11,345 nt of DNA from Bacteroidales bacterium (GTDB lineage: Bacteria; Bacteroidota; Bacteroidia; Bacteroidales; UBA12077): positions 1-11,345 of the forward strand of contig DAOWML010000039.1 in NCBI GenBank assembly GCA_030643125.1, written 5' to 3'. The number at the start of each line of letters is the position of its first letter. Position 1 is the stretch's first letter. Of the stretch, positions 4,564-11,345 are shown piece by piece. Both the position numbers and the translations under genes were made by a program. The notes under the pieces were generated by a model. The model was not told where the DNA came from and made no database searches. It saw only the letters and a program-made list of their open reading frames with translations.

Positions 4564-6207
4564 ATGAAGCGAAAAATTTCAGCACTTATTTTATCAATTT
4601 TTGCAATTTTAATTATTGCAGGTTGTGGAAATCAAACAAAAACCATGGAAACAGAAAATGAAATTCAGAAAAAAGTAAATGAGTTTATTGAAGTAGAATT
4701 AACTTCTGATATAAGCCACTTATCTGAAAATCAAAAAGAAATGCTTGTATATTTATTTGAAGCTGCTAAATTAATGGAAGATATTTTCTGGAAAGAAGCG
4801 TATGGAAACAAAGAAGAGTTGTTAAATCGCATTACAGATCCTGCTGTAAAAGAATTTGCAAAAATCAATTTTGGGCCATGGGAAAGGTTAAATAATAACA
4901 AAGCTTTCTTTGATAGCATCCCAAAACCTGCAGGAGCAAATTTCTACCCAGCTGATATGACTAAGGAAGAATTTGAAGCCTTTGAAGCAGAAGACAAAAC
5001 AAGCTTATACACATTAATTCGAAGAAACGAGGATGGATCGCTTTACACAATTCCATATCATGAAGCATTTAAAGAAGAAACAGACAAAGCTGTTGAATTA
5101 ATTAAAAAAGCAGCTGAGTTAGCAGAAGATGAAGGATTTAAAAAATATCTGGAACTCAGAGTAAAAGCATTACAAACTGATGATTATTACGAAAGTGATG
5201 TTGCATGGATGGAAATGAAAACAAATGATATTGATTTTGTTGTTGGTCCGATCGAAAATTACGAAGATGCATTATACGGATATAAAGCTGCTCATGAATC
5301 TTTCATTTTAATTAAAGATAAGGAATGGAGTAAAAAACTGGAAAAATTTGCAGCTTTGCTTCCTCAGTTCCAAAAAGATTTACCGGTACCTGATGAATAC
5401 AAAAGTGAAACTCCCGGAAGCGATTCAGATTTAGGAGCTTATGATGCTGTTTATTACGCTGGTGATTGTAATGCAGGAAGTAAAACCATTGCTATTAACC
5501 TACCAAACGACGAACAAGTCAGATTAGACAAAGGAAGCCGTAAACTTCAATTGAAAAATTCAATGCGAGCTAAATTTGACAAAATATTAGTTCCAATTTC
5601 TGATTTATTAATTGACGAAGGACAAAGAAAACATGTGAAATTTGATGCTTTCTTCGAAAATACAATGTTTCACGAGGTAGGTCATGGTTTAGGAATGGGA
5701 AGAACTATTGATGGTAACCAAACTGTACGCGAAGCTTTGCAAAATTATTACACATCAATTGAAGAAGGCAAAGCTGATATATTAGGACTTTATGTTGTAA
5801 CTAAGTTATACGAAATGGGCGAATTATCAAATGGCGAAATAATGGATAATTTTGTAACATTTATGGCTGGTATTTTCCGTTCGGCACGTTTTGGTATTGC
5901 AAGTTCGCATGGAAAAGCTAATATGATGCGTTTTTATTTTTTCCAGGAAAAGGGTGCCTTTACAAGAGATGAAGCCACCGGAACATATAAGGTTGATTTC
6001 GAGAAAATGAAAGCAGCCATGGATGAGTTAGCTCAAAAAATCCTAATCATTCAGGGAGATGGAAATTACGAAGAAGCTAAAGCCTGGGTTGAAGCCGATG
6101 GTAAAATCAAAGAAATCTTACAAAAAGATTTAGACAGAATTAATGCAGCCGGTATACCAAGAGATATTAGATTTAAGCAGGGAAAAGAAATGCTTGGATT
6201 AAACTAA
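4564..6207 (+). CDS. Lipoprotein metallopeptidase, dipeptidyl-peptidase III (M49)-like
   Basis: A zinc peptidase anchored to the membrane as a lipoprotein. The N-terminus MKRKISALILSIFAILIIAGC is a lipoprotein signal with lipobox IAGC and lipidated C21, which also supports the chosen start. The catalytic motif HEVGHGLG lies at 370-377, with H370 and H374 as zinc ligands and E371 as the catalytic base. EEGKAD at 400-405 supplies the third ligand, probably E401, matching the EECRAE element of dipeptidyl-peptidase III. Other family blocks are DDYYESDVAWMEM (about 205-217), GPIENYEDALYGYKAAHE, and AINLPNDEQV...KGSRKLQLKNSM. Classical M49 enzymes have HEXXXH; this one has the one-residue-shorter HEXXH and a close spacing to the second motif. 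547 residues is short for classical DPP III but fits the bacterial variants. It is probably an exopeptidase acting on short peptides in the periplasm or at the surface. The substrate is not known. Confidence 0.88.
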   Translation: MKRKISALILSIFAILIIAGCGNQTKTMETENEIQKKVNEFIEVELTSDISHLSENQKEMLVYLFEAAKLMEDIFWKEAYGNKEELLNRITDPAVKEFAKINFGPWERLNNNKAFFDSIPKPAGANFYPADMTKEEFEAFEAEDKTSLYTLIRRNEDGSLYTIPYHEAFKEETDKAVELIKKAAELAEDEGFKKYLELRVKALQTDDYYESDVAWMEMKTNDIDFVVGPIENYEDALYGYKAAHESFILIKDKEWSKKLEKFAALLPQFQKDLPVPDEYKSETPGSDSDLGAYDAVYYAGDCNAGSKTIAINLPNDEQVRLDKGSRKLQLKNSMRAKFDKILVPISDLLIDEGQRKHVKFDAFFENTMFHEVGHGLGMGRTIDGNQTVREALQNYYTSIEEGKADILGLYVVTKLYEMGELSNGEIMDNFVTFMAGIFRSARFGIASSHGKANMMRFYFFQEKGAFTRDEATGTYKVDFEKMKAAMDELAQKILIIQGDGNYEEAKAWVEADGKIKEILQKDLDRINAAGIPRDIRFKQGKEMLGLN

Positions 6208-6224
6208 AACAATATTTTATATAT

Positions 6225-6260
6225 AAAAAGGTTCAATAATCACATATTGAACCTTTTTTT
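6225..6260 (+). terminator. Strong rho-independent terminator after the M49-like gene
   Basis: A perfect 14-bp stem pairs 6225-6238 (AAAAAGGTTCAATA) with 6245-6258 (TATTGAACCTTTTT) over a 6-base loop, and T residues continue to 6260. It starts 18 bases after the stop codon. Unusually, it ends only 13 bases before the start codon of the next gene. Its symmetric A/T ends would also let it work on the other strand. Confidence 0.92.
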
Positions 6261-6273
6261 CTAATAACAGTAA

Positions 6274-8181
6274 ATGAATCTTAAGAATATTAAATATTAT
6301 TTTTTATTTTATTTAATAATAATTCCATTAACATTATTAAGTCAAGGAAATAGAAATCACATAAATGATACCATTGAATGGAATAGTCAGGACTCATTTC
6401 ACAACGACAGTTTATTTATAAATAATCAAATAAAATATGATCAATTTTACGATTCGTTAATAACTAAAGCCTCAAAAAATAAAATAACAAAAACTGCTCT
6501 CGATCTTTTATTAATAAACCAACCTACATCAGGGAAATTTACAGGTATTGAAGATTTAAGAAATGAAGAATATTACAGATTATATTCTGGTAAAAAAATC
6601 AGAAATATAGAAATTGTAAAACTTGACGTATTTGGACCTGATTTCAAAGACACAACAACAACAGCTACCAGTTGGATAAACAAATTTGGGAATAATACAC
6701 ATATTAAAACTCGTGAATTTATTATTAGAAACAACCTTCTCTTCAACCCGGGAGATACTATCAATCCAATTTTATTAGTTGATAATGAGAGATTAATTCG
6801 ACAGTTGAATTATATAAAAGACGCATCAATTCAAATTGCAGAAATCCCCGAGTCACCTGATTATGTCGATGTACTTATAATAACAAAAGATGTTTATTCA
6901 GCAGGTTTTTATGTTGATTTGTTTAATTTAGAATCTGGTGTAATAGAATTATATGAAAATAATCTTGCCGGATTAGGTCATAAATTGAATGGTCGTCTTT
7001 ATTTAAATGCAAATGAAATACCACCAACAGGATTTGAATTTAATTACAATATAAATAATATAGGAGGCTCATTTGTAAAATCAAGAATTCAATATTTAAA
7101 AGCATTTGAAACAGAAAAGTTTGGAATTACATTAAACCGAACTTTTTTTTCATATAACACTAAATGGGCAGGAGGGATTAGGCTTTATCAAACATCTTCG
7201 TTAAATGACATAAAAAAGATAGATACAACATTACTAAATGTAAGATTAAATTATGCTACCCAAGATATATGGTTTGGTCGTTCATTTTTATTAAAAACGA
7301 GCAATTTACAATATCAAAACAGAACAAGGCTTATAATTGGAGCAAGATATATAAATAATACATTTTATAAGGGTCCTGAGATAAGTGAAAGATACAACTT
7401 CCGATATCACGACAATCAAATGGTACTAGCAAGTATTGCATTTTCACGACAAAAATATTACAAATCAAATTTAATATATGGTTTTGGTAAAACCGAAGAT
7501 ATTCCTATTGGATGTTTAGTTCAATTTAATATAGGATTTGAAAAAGATGAATTTTATAAAAGACCATATTTGGGCTTAAGACTATCACGAGGTATTTATT
7601 ATCCCAAAATAGGTTACTTAAATTTTCATGGCGAATTTGGTGGTTTATATTATGATGATCAACTCGAGCAAGGCGTTATTACTTTTACCGGACAAGCTAT
7701 TAGCAACTTACACTATTTTAATCGATTAAAACTACGCGAATTTTTAAGCGTAAACTATACAAGAGGCATTAATCGTTTTAGTGATGAAAAAGTGTATTTA
7801 ACTACTGAAGATATTTGGGGTTTATCAAGCGATTATTTATTTGGGATTCAAAAAATCTCATTTCATTCCGAACTTATTGCGTTTTCAAATTTATTCATAT
7901 ATAATTTTAGGTTTTTGTTTTTCGGATTTGGCGATATTGGATTAATCGGTCCTGAAAACAAATCAATTTTTAGTAATAAATTATATTCAGGAATTGGATT
8001 AGGAATAAAGATAAGAAACGAAAACTTAGTTTTTAAAACCATGCAAATAAAATTTGCCTATTACCCCACTGTTCCTAATGATTCAGAACATTTTTATTTA
8101 CTAATTTCCGGCGAAAACTACCATAAACCAATAAATTTTGAACCTACTGCTCCTTATATCATAGAATACGATAAATATTAA
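6274..8181 (+). CDS. Outer-membrane beta-barrel protein with a POTRA-like domain (Omp85-like)
   Basis: A 635-residue exported protein. MNLKNIKYYFLFYLIIIPLTLLSQG is a Sec signal peptide cleaved near residue 24, and it fixes the start. Residues about 30-105 are polar and low in complexity. Residues 107-206 read as a POTRA domain: KKIRNIEIVKLDVFG, then FIIRNNLLFNPGDTI, LLVDNERLIRQLNYIKDASIQI and YVDVLIITKDVYSAG. The rest is alternating aromatic and polar strands with tight turns, typical of an outer-membrane barrel (for example INNIGGSFVKSRIQYLKAF and KIGYLNFHGEFGGLYYDDQ). It ends in EPTAPYIIEYDKY. The architecture fits the Omp85 superfamily (BamA/TamA relatives), but with one visible POTRA domain instead of the usual several, so it is not the main BamA. 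Its role, such as inserting or secreting particular outer-membrane or surface proteins, is inferred from the fold. The terminator right upstream leaves the source of its transcript unclear. Confidence 0.82.
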   Translation: MNLKNIKYYFLFYLIIIPLTLLSQGNRNHINDTIEWNSQDSFHNDSLFINNQIKYDQFYDSLITKASKNKITKTALDLLLINQPTSGKFTGIEDLRNEEYYRLYSGKKIRNIEIVKLDVFGPDFKDTTTTATSWINKFGNNTHIKTREFIIRNNLLFNPGDTINPILLVDNERLIRQLNYIKDASIQIAEIPESPDYVDVLIITKDVYSAGFYVDLFNLESGVIELYENNLAGLGHKLNGRLYLNANEIPPTGFEFNYNINNIGGSFVKSRIQYLKAFETEKFGITLNRTFFSYNTKWAGGIRLYQTSSLNDIKKIDTTLLNVRLNYATQDIWFGRSFLLKTSNLQYQNRTRLIIGARYINNTFYKGPEISERYNFRYHDNQMVLASIAFSRQKYYKSNLIYGFGKTEDIPIGCLVQFNIGFEKDEFYKRPYLGLRLSRGIYYPKIGYLNFHGEFGGLYYDDQLEQGVITFTGQAISNLHYFNRLKLREFLSVNYTRGINRFSDEKVYLTTEDIWGLSSDYLFGIQKISFHSELIAFSNLFIYNFRFLFFGFGDIGLIGPENKSIFSNKLYSGIGLGIKIRNENLVFKTMQIKFAYYPTVPNDSEHFYLLISGENYHKPINFEPTAPYIIEYDKY

Positions 8182-8213
8182 TTTATAATGATTATAAATG
8201 CTTATTGATGAAC

Positions 8214-8239
8214 AAAGCAACCACTTGCCTGGTTACTTT
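8214..8239 (+). terminator. Probable terminator after the outer-membrane protein gene
   Basis: AAAGCAACCA (8214-8223) pairs with TGGTTACTTT (8230-8239) with one mismatch and a 6-base loop. A short T-run (8237-8240) follows. It lies 32 bases after the stop codon and 47 bases before the peroxiredoxin start. Confidence 0.75.
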
Positions 8240-8286
8240 TATAATGTAACAAACAATTAATTTAAAAACCATTTAAATTTTTATTT

Positions 8287-8916
8287 ATGTCTGTATTAGT
8301 AGGGAAAAAAGCACCTTTGTTTAAAACAAGTGCTGTTATTAAAGGAAACCAAATAGTTGAAGATTTTTCATTAGAACAATATTTGGGCAAAAAATATGTG
8401 TTATTTTATTTTTATCCGGCCGATTTTACTTTTGTTTGCCCGACCGAAATTCTTGCATTTCAAGAAAGGCTACAGGAATTTGAAGAAAGAAATGTTGCAG
8501 TTATTGGTTGTTCTGTTGATTCAGCTTTTTCGCATTGGAAATGGTTACAAACAGAATTAAAAGACGGAGGTATAAAAGGCGTGAAATATCCGCTTGTTGC
8601 CGATCTTTCAAAAACTATATCGGAAAACTATGATGTACTTGCCGGTAGTTACGACTATTCTGAAACAGGAGAAAGTATTTTTCATGGAACTCCTATGGCA
8701 TATAGAGGTTTGTTCTTGATTGACAAAGAAGGAGTTGTTCGCCATCAGGTTGTAAACGACATGCCATTAGGAAGAAGTACCGATGAAGCTTTGCGAATGA
8801 TTGACGCATTGCAATATTATGAAGAAAACGGAGAAGTTTGTCCTGCAAACTGGAAAAAGGGTGACAAAGCATTAAAACCAACTCAAGAAGGAATAGCAGA
8901 TTATTTAAGTAAATAA
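8287..8916 (+). CDS. Typical 2-Cys peroxiredoxin (AhpC/Prx1 type)
   Basis: A cytosolic thiol peroxidase that reduces hydrogen peroxide, organic peroxides and peroxynitrite. The peroxidatic site is FYPADFTFVCPTE, with P44, T48 and C51 forming the PxxxTxxC motif. The resolving cysteine is C185 in GEVCPANWKKGDKALKP near the C-terminus. The expected blocks follow: VIGCSVDSAFSHWKW, KDGGIKGVKYPLVADLSKTISENYDV, GLFLIDKEGVVRHQVVNDMPLGRS. The length of 209 residues and the start MSVLVGKKAPLF are standard. The GG-LG element appears as DGGIKG, but the C-terminal Tyr-Phe motif is absent (the tail is ADYLSK), which by family precedent suggests resistance to over-oxidation. The gene stands alone between two terminators. 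No ahpF neighbour is present, so its electron donor (AhpF or thioredoxin) must be coded elsewhere. No OxyR or PerR site could be identified with confidence. Confidence 0.96.
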   Translation: MSVLVGKKAPLFKTSAVIKGNQIVEDFSLEQYLGKKYVLFYFYPADFTFVCPTEILAFQERLQEFEERNVAVIGCSVDSAFSHWKWLQTELKDGGIKGVKYPLVADLSKTISENYDVLAGSYDYSETGESIFHGTPMAYRGLFLIDKEGVVRHQVVNDMPLGRSTDEALRMIDALQYYEENGEVCPANWKKGDKALKPTQEGIADYLSK

Positions 8917-8936
8917 TCAAATAATAGAATTCTTAT

Positions 8937-8964
8937 AAAAACATCTCTTCACAGGGATGTTTTT
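8937..8964. terminator. Bidirectional terminator between convergent genes
   Basis: AAAAACATC (8937-8945) pairs with GATGTTTTT (8956-8964), and the stem can extend inward through T-G and C-G pairs. A-run and T-run flanks suit both directions. It serves the peroxiredoxin gene from the left and the hydrolase gene from the right, and its right end overlaps the hydrolase stop codon (8963-8965). Confidence 0.85.
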
Positions 8965-10114
8965 ATTTATGAAAAGAGCTATCAATCCAATTTAAAGCTT
9001 CATTAAAAGCTTCTTTATTAACAATATGTCCTCCTTCAAAAAGCAATAACTCTACATCATAATTTAGTTTTGATAGTTTTTTTCTTGCCTCATTCGATTT
9101 TTTATAACTTATTGCAGAATCATTGGTGCCATGAGCTATAAATATTTTAAGATCTTTTCCATTTATTAAATCCTCATTTGAAATAAACCAGGGATATATT
9201 TCCGGATCTGGTAATCTCCCCCCAAAAGCAATTACAGCATCTATTTTATCTGAGTTTTTTATTCCAGTTGCATAAGCATATGCAGCTCCCTGAGAAAAAC
9301 CCAATAAATAATTTTTATCAATATTGTATTTTCTATTCATTTGATCCACAACATTAATAATATACCTCATTACTGCAGGATCACTTTTCTCCCATAATTC
9401 TTTTTTGTATCCTCGAAAATCCCACGAATATTGATATTTTCTATTCCCAATATCATCTTTTAAATAAGGAGCTTCAGGTACAACATAAATAAAATCGTCT
9501 GATTCTATGTAACTATTTATAATACAAAAATCTTCAGCATTCCCGCCAAAACCATGTAAGCCAATTAACAATGAATAGCTTTTATTCGGGTTGTAATTTT
9601 CAGGAACAATAACTCTACATTTTATCAAAACATTTGCATCCACATAAACCGTTTCTCCCAAGTCTTTACCATAATTCAATACTTCATATAGAGTATTTTT
9701 AAAACCTGTATTATTTGCCAATACTTTAAAACATTCTTCATCCTTAATTTTAGAAAAATTATTGTATCCGGCATTAATTGCCATTATTAAAAAATTGCTT
9801 GCATACTCAGGATTTTTCATCATTGCGTAACAATATGCTAATTGATAAAGAGAGTTGGCATCATCAATATTATGCTCAATAATATTCAAATAATACTTTG
9901 CTGCTTTTTCAAAATCATTTTTAAGAAATAGTATATACGCCTGCAATTCCAGATTTTCAAGATTAAATGAATTTATCCGATTAAAATCAACCTCTAAAAT
10001 CGAAGAACTTATAACTTGTTCTGGAGTAACAGTATCTTGTTTATCCTGTGATATAGTGGAAATACTAAAACAAAAACAAACTAAAATTAAGGAAATAATT
10101 CTTTGGTGTTTCAT
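8963..10114 (-). CDS. Exported alpha/beta-hydrolase (esterase-like) with helical-repeat N-terminus
   Basis: A 383-residue serine hydrolase. MKHQRIISLILVCFCFSISTISQ is a Sec signal peptide without a clear lipobox, so the protein is probably periplasmic or secreted. Residues about 52-145 form paired helices like tetratricopeptide repeats (LELQAYILFLKNDFEKAAKYYLNII, then DANSLYQLAYCYAMMKNPEYASNFL). From about 160 a hydrolase domain follows, with LLIGLHGFGGNAEDF (182-196, oxyanion region), the nucleophile elbow GFSQG (272-276, S274), HGTND with D332, and GGHIV with H363, completing the Ser-Asp-His triad. The layout resembles the phospholipase/carboxylesterase and feruloyl-esterase-like group. The natural substrate cannot be read from the sequence. 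It converges on the peroxiredoxin gene and diverges from pabB with 92 bases between start codons. Confidence 0.88.
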   Translation of the reverse strand: MKHQRIISLILVCFCFSISTISQDKQDTVTPEQVISSSILEVDFNRINSFNLENLELQAYILFLKNDFEKAAKYYLNIIEHNIDDANSLYQLAYCYAMMKNPEYASNFLIMAINAGYNNFSKIKDEECFKVLANNTGFKNTLYEVLNYGKDLGETVYVDANVLIKCRVIVPENYNPNKSYSLLIGLHGFGGNAEDFCIINSYIESDDFIYVVPEAPYLKDDIGNRKYQYSWDFRGYKKELWEKSDPAVMRYIINVVDQMNRKYNIDKNYLLGFSQGAAYAYATGIKNSDKIDAVIAFGGRLPDPEIYPWFISNEDLINGKDLKIFIAHGTNDSAISYKKSNEARKKLSKLNYDVELLLFEGGHIVNKEAFNEALNWIDSSFHK

Positions 10115-10194
10115 GACAATTAATATTGGTATAAAATATAGATTAACTATTTAAATAACACCCTTCATATTTTAATTAAATAATTTCCTTTACC

Positions 10195-10202
10195 TATTTT
10201 TG
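10195..10202 (+). promoter_or_regulatory. Candidate -7 element of pabB (TATTTTTG)
   Basis: TATTTTTG matches the TAnnTTTG consensus fully and ends only 4 bases before the pabB ATG at 10207. If used, transcription would start at or next to the start codon, giving a leaderless or nearly leaderless mRNA. No TTTG-type -33 box is visible about 20 bases upstream, so a chance match in AT-rich DNA remains possible. Confidence 0.3.
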
Positions 10203-10206
10203 TATT

Positions 10207-11345
10207 ATGAGAAAAGAATTCGTAACAAAAGTTAATGATGTTGATTTATTTAAAAAGAAAGTTTTAATATATGGCAGTAAATTCAAGAGGTTTGCTTTCC
10301 TTGATAGCAATAGTTTTAATCAAAATAATTCTGAACACACATATTATGAATATGATTATCTTGCAGGGATAGGTTCTATAAAAGAAATTATTAGTAATGA
10401 TTCAGCAGATTTTAAAGATCTCATCAAATTAAAAGCTGAAACCAAAGACTGGCTTTTTGGATTTTTCACCTACGATTTAAAAAACGAACTTGAAAATTTA
10501 GAATCGAAAAATATTGACAAACTAAATTTTCCTGCCATCCACTTTTTTTCACCTGAAATAGTTATTTTATCAAAAGATTCGACAGTTTCATTTTTGTATT
10601 ATGAGAATCAGTACTCAGAAAAAGAGATATACAGCATTATTCAAAAAATTGAATCTATAAACTTAACAGATATAGATCACAAAACACCTTCAGTGCAATT
10701 AAAACAAAGGCTTAATAAAGACGAATATATTGAAACCGTACAAAAACTTAAAAATCATATTCAACGTGGCGATATTTACGAAATTAACTTTTGTCAGGAA
10801 TTCTATGGTAAAACAGCTATTGATCCTGTCAATACATATGTGAAATTACAGAATATATCTCCTACTCCATTTTCGTGTTATTACAAATTGGAAAACAATT
10901 ATTTATTATCGGCAAGTCCTGAAAGATTCATAAAAAAAATAAAAAATAAGGTTATTTCACAACCCATAAAAGGAACTATAAAAAGAGGATTGAATGAAAA
11001 AGAAGATTCTTATTTAAAAGAAAAACTTTTTAATGACCCTAAAGAAAGAGCCGAGAATATAATGATTGTAGATTTAGTAAGAAATGATTTGTCACACACA
11101 GCAAAAAAGGGATCTGTTAAAGTTGAAGAACTATACGGGATATACAGTTTTAGTCAGGTGCATCAAATGATATCAACCGTTGTTTCCGAAGTTGAAAATG
11201 ATACTGATATTATAGAAATAATAAAAAAATCATTCCCAATGGGCTCCATGACCGGTGCACCAAAGATACGAGCTATGCAATTAATAGAACAATATGAAAG
11301 ATCTAAGCGAGGTTTATATTCTGGCTCAGTTGGTTTTATCACTCC
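10207..11345 (+). CDS. pabB: Aminodeoxychorismate synthase component I (3' end outside window)
   Basis: A chorismate-binding enzyme that converts chorismate to 4-amino-4-deoxychorismate for folate synthesis, normally with a glutaminase partner (PabA). 379 codons are present and the frame is still open at the window end; relatives suggest only a short C-terminal piece is missing. Residues 1-160 are the variable N-terminal domain. The chorismate-binding core follows: RGDIYEINFCQEF (about 187-199), LLSASPERFI, PIKGT (253-257) with K255, ERAENIMIVDLVRNDL (280-295) with E283, and FPMGSMTGAPKIRAM (343-357). The PIKGT lysine is the feature that separates PabB from anthranilate synthase TrpE, which has PIAGT, so pabB is preferred. 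The start MRKEFVTK is the first in-frame Met after the divergent spacer. Whether the next gene is the lyase (pabC) or pabA cannot be seen. Confidence 0.93.
   Translation, partial: MRKEFVTKVNDVDLFKKKVLIYGSKFKRFAFLDSNSFNQNNSEHTYYEYDYLAGIGSIKEIISNDSADFKDLIKLKAETKDWLFGFFTYDLKNELENLESKNIDKLNFPAIHFFSPEIVILSKDSTVSFLYYENQYSEKEIYSIIQKIESINLTDIDHKTPSVQLKQRLNKDEYIETVQKLKNHIQRGDIYEINFCQEFYGKTAIDPVNTYVKLQNISPTPFSCYYKLENNYLLSASPERFIKKIKNKVISQPIKGTIKRGLNEKEDSYLKEKLFNDPKERAENIMIVDLVRNDLSHTAKKGSVKVEELYGIYSFSQVHQMISTVVSEVENDTDIIEIIKKSFPMGSMTGAPKIRAMQLIEQYERSKRGLYSGSVGFIT

Noticed and set aside
10207..11345. Anthranilate synthase component I (trpE) instead of pabB
   Set aside because: The motif is PIKGT with lysine 255, typical of aminodeoxychorismate synthase, whereas TrpE has PIAGT. 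No trp genes are adjacent in the window.
1..11345. A novel defence, mobile or multi-gene accessory system
   Set aside because: Most genes fall into known housekeeping, redox or envelope families with uniform composition, and many are split by individual terminators. Nothing shows a shared cassette, nuclease, transposase, integrase or CRISPR array.

Overview
The window looks like chromosomal DNA from a member of the Bacteroidetes (Bacteroidota). The sequence is strongly AT-rich, and start codons follow A/T-rich leaders without clear Shine-Dalgarno sequences. Two promoter candidates match the Bacteroidetes -7 element TAnnTTTG. The protein families also fit: a ProS with a C-terminal FAKAY end, an M49-type lipoprotein, and a POTRA/beta-barrel outer-membrane protein of a type common in this phylum. 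I cannot name the genus. No phage, plasmid, transposase, CRISPR or RNA gene was seen.

Layout, left to right. 1-837 is the 3' end of proS (prolyl-tRNA synthetase). It is followed by a repeat-rich spacer (844-991). 1063-1749 is a cytosolic protein of unknown function, closed by a terminator. 2008-2316 is a small GRAM/PH-like protein, also closed by a terminator. 2461-3207 is a TerC-family membrane protein, probably a metal (Mn) exporter, with its own promoter and a palindromic operator candidate. 3291-3800 and 3872-4348 are two flavodoxin-fold genes in the same direction, possibly read through from the TerC gene. 4564-6207 is a lipoprotein metallopeptidase of the dipeptidyl-peptidase III (M49) type with a strong terminator. 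6274-8181 is an outer-membrane beta-barrel protein with one visible POTRA domain. 8287-8916 is a typical 2-Cys peroxiredoxin. 8963-10114 (minus strand) is an exported serine hydrolase with a helical-repeat N-terminus, and it converges on the peroxiredoxin gene over a shared terminator. 10207 to the window end is pabB, missing its 3' end and divergent from the hydrolase gene.

Most genes are separated by their own terminators, so this is a run of short transcription units rather than one operon. There is a loose theme of redox and metal handling (TerC, two flavodoxins, peroxiredoxin) and of envelope proteins (M49 lipoprotein, POTRA barrel, exported hydrolase). Nothing shows that they form one system.

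I found no convincing new multi-gene system. The best leads are small. A GC-rich palindromic repeat lies in frame inside the C-terminal domain of proS, with a related copy about 200 bases downstream. A 7-5-7 palindrome overlaps the TerC promoter. A perfect 14-bp terminator hairpin ends 13 bases before the start codon of the outer-membrane gene. Two conserved-looking genes have no assigned function.
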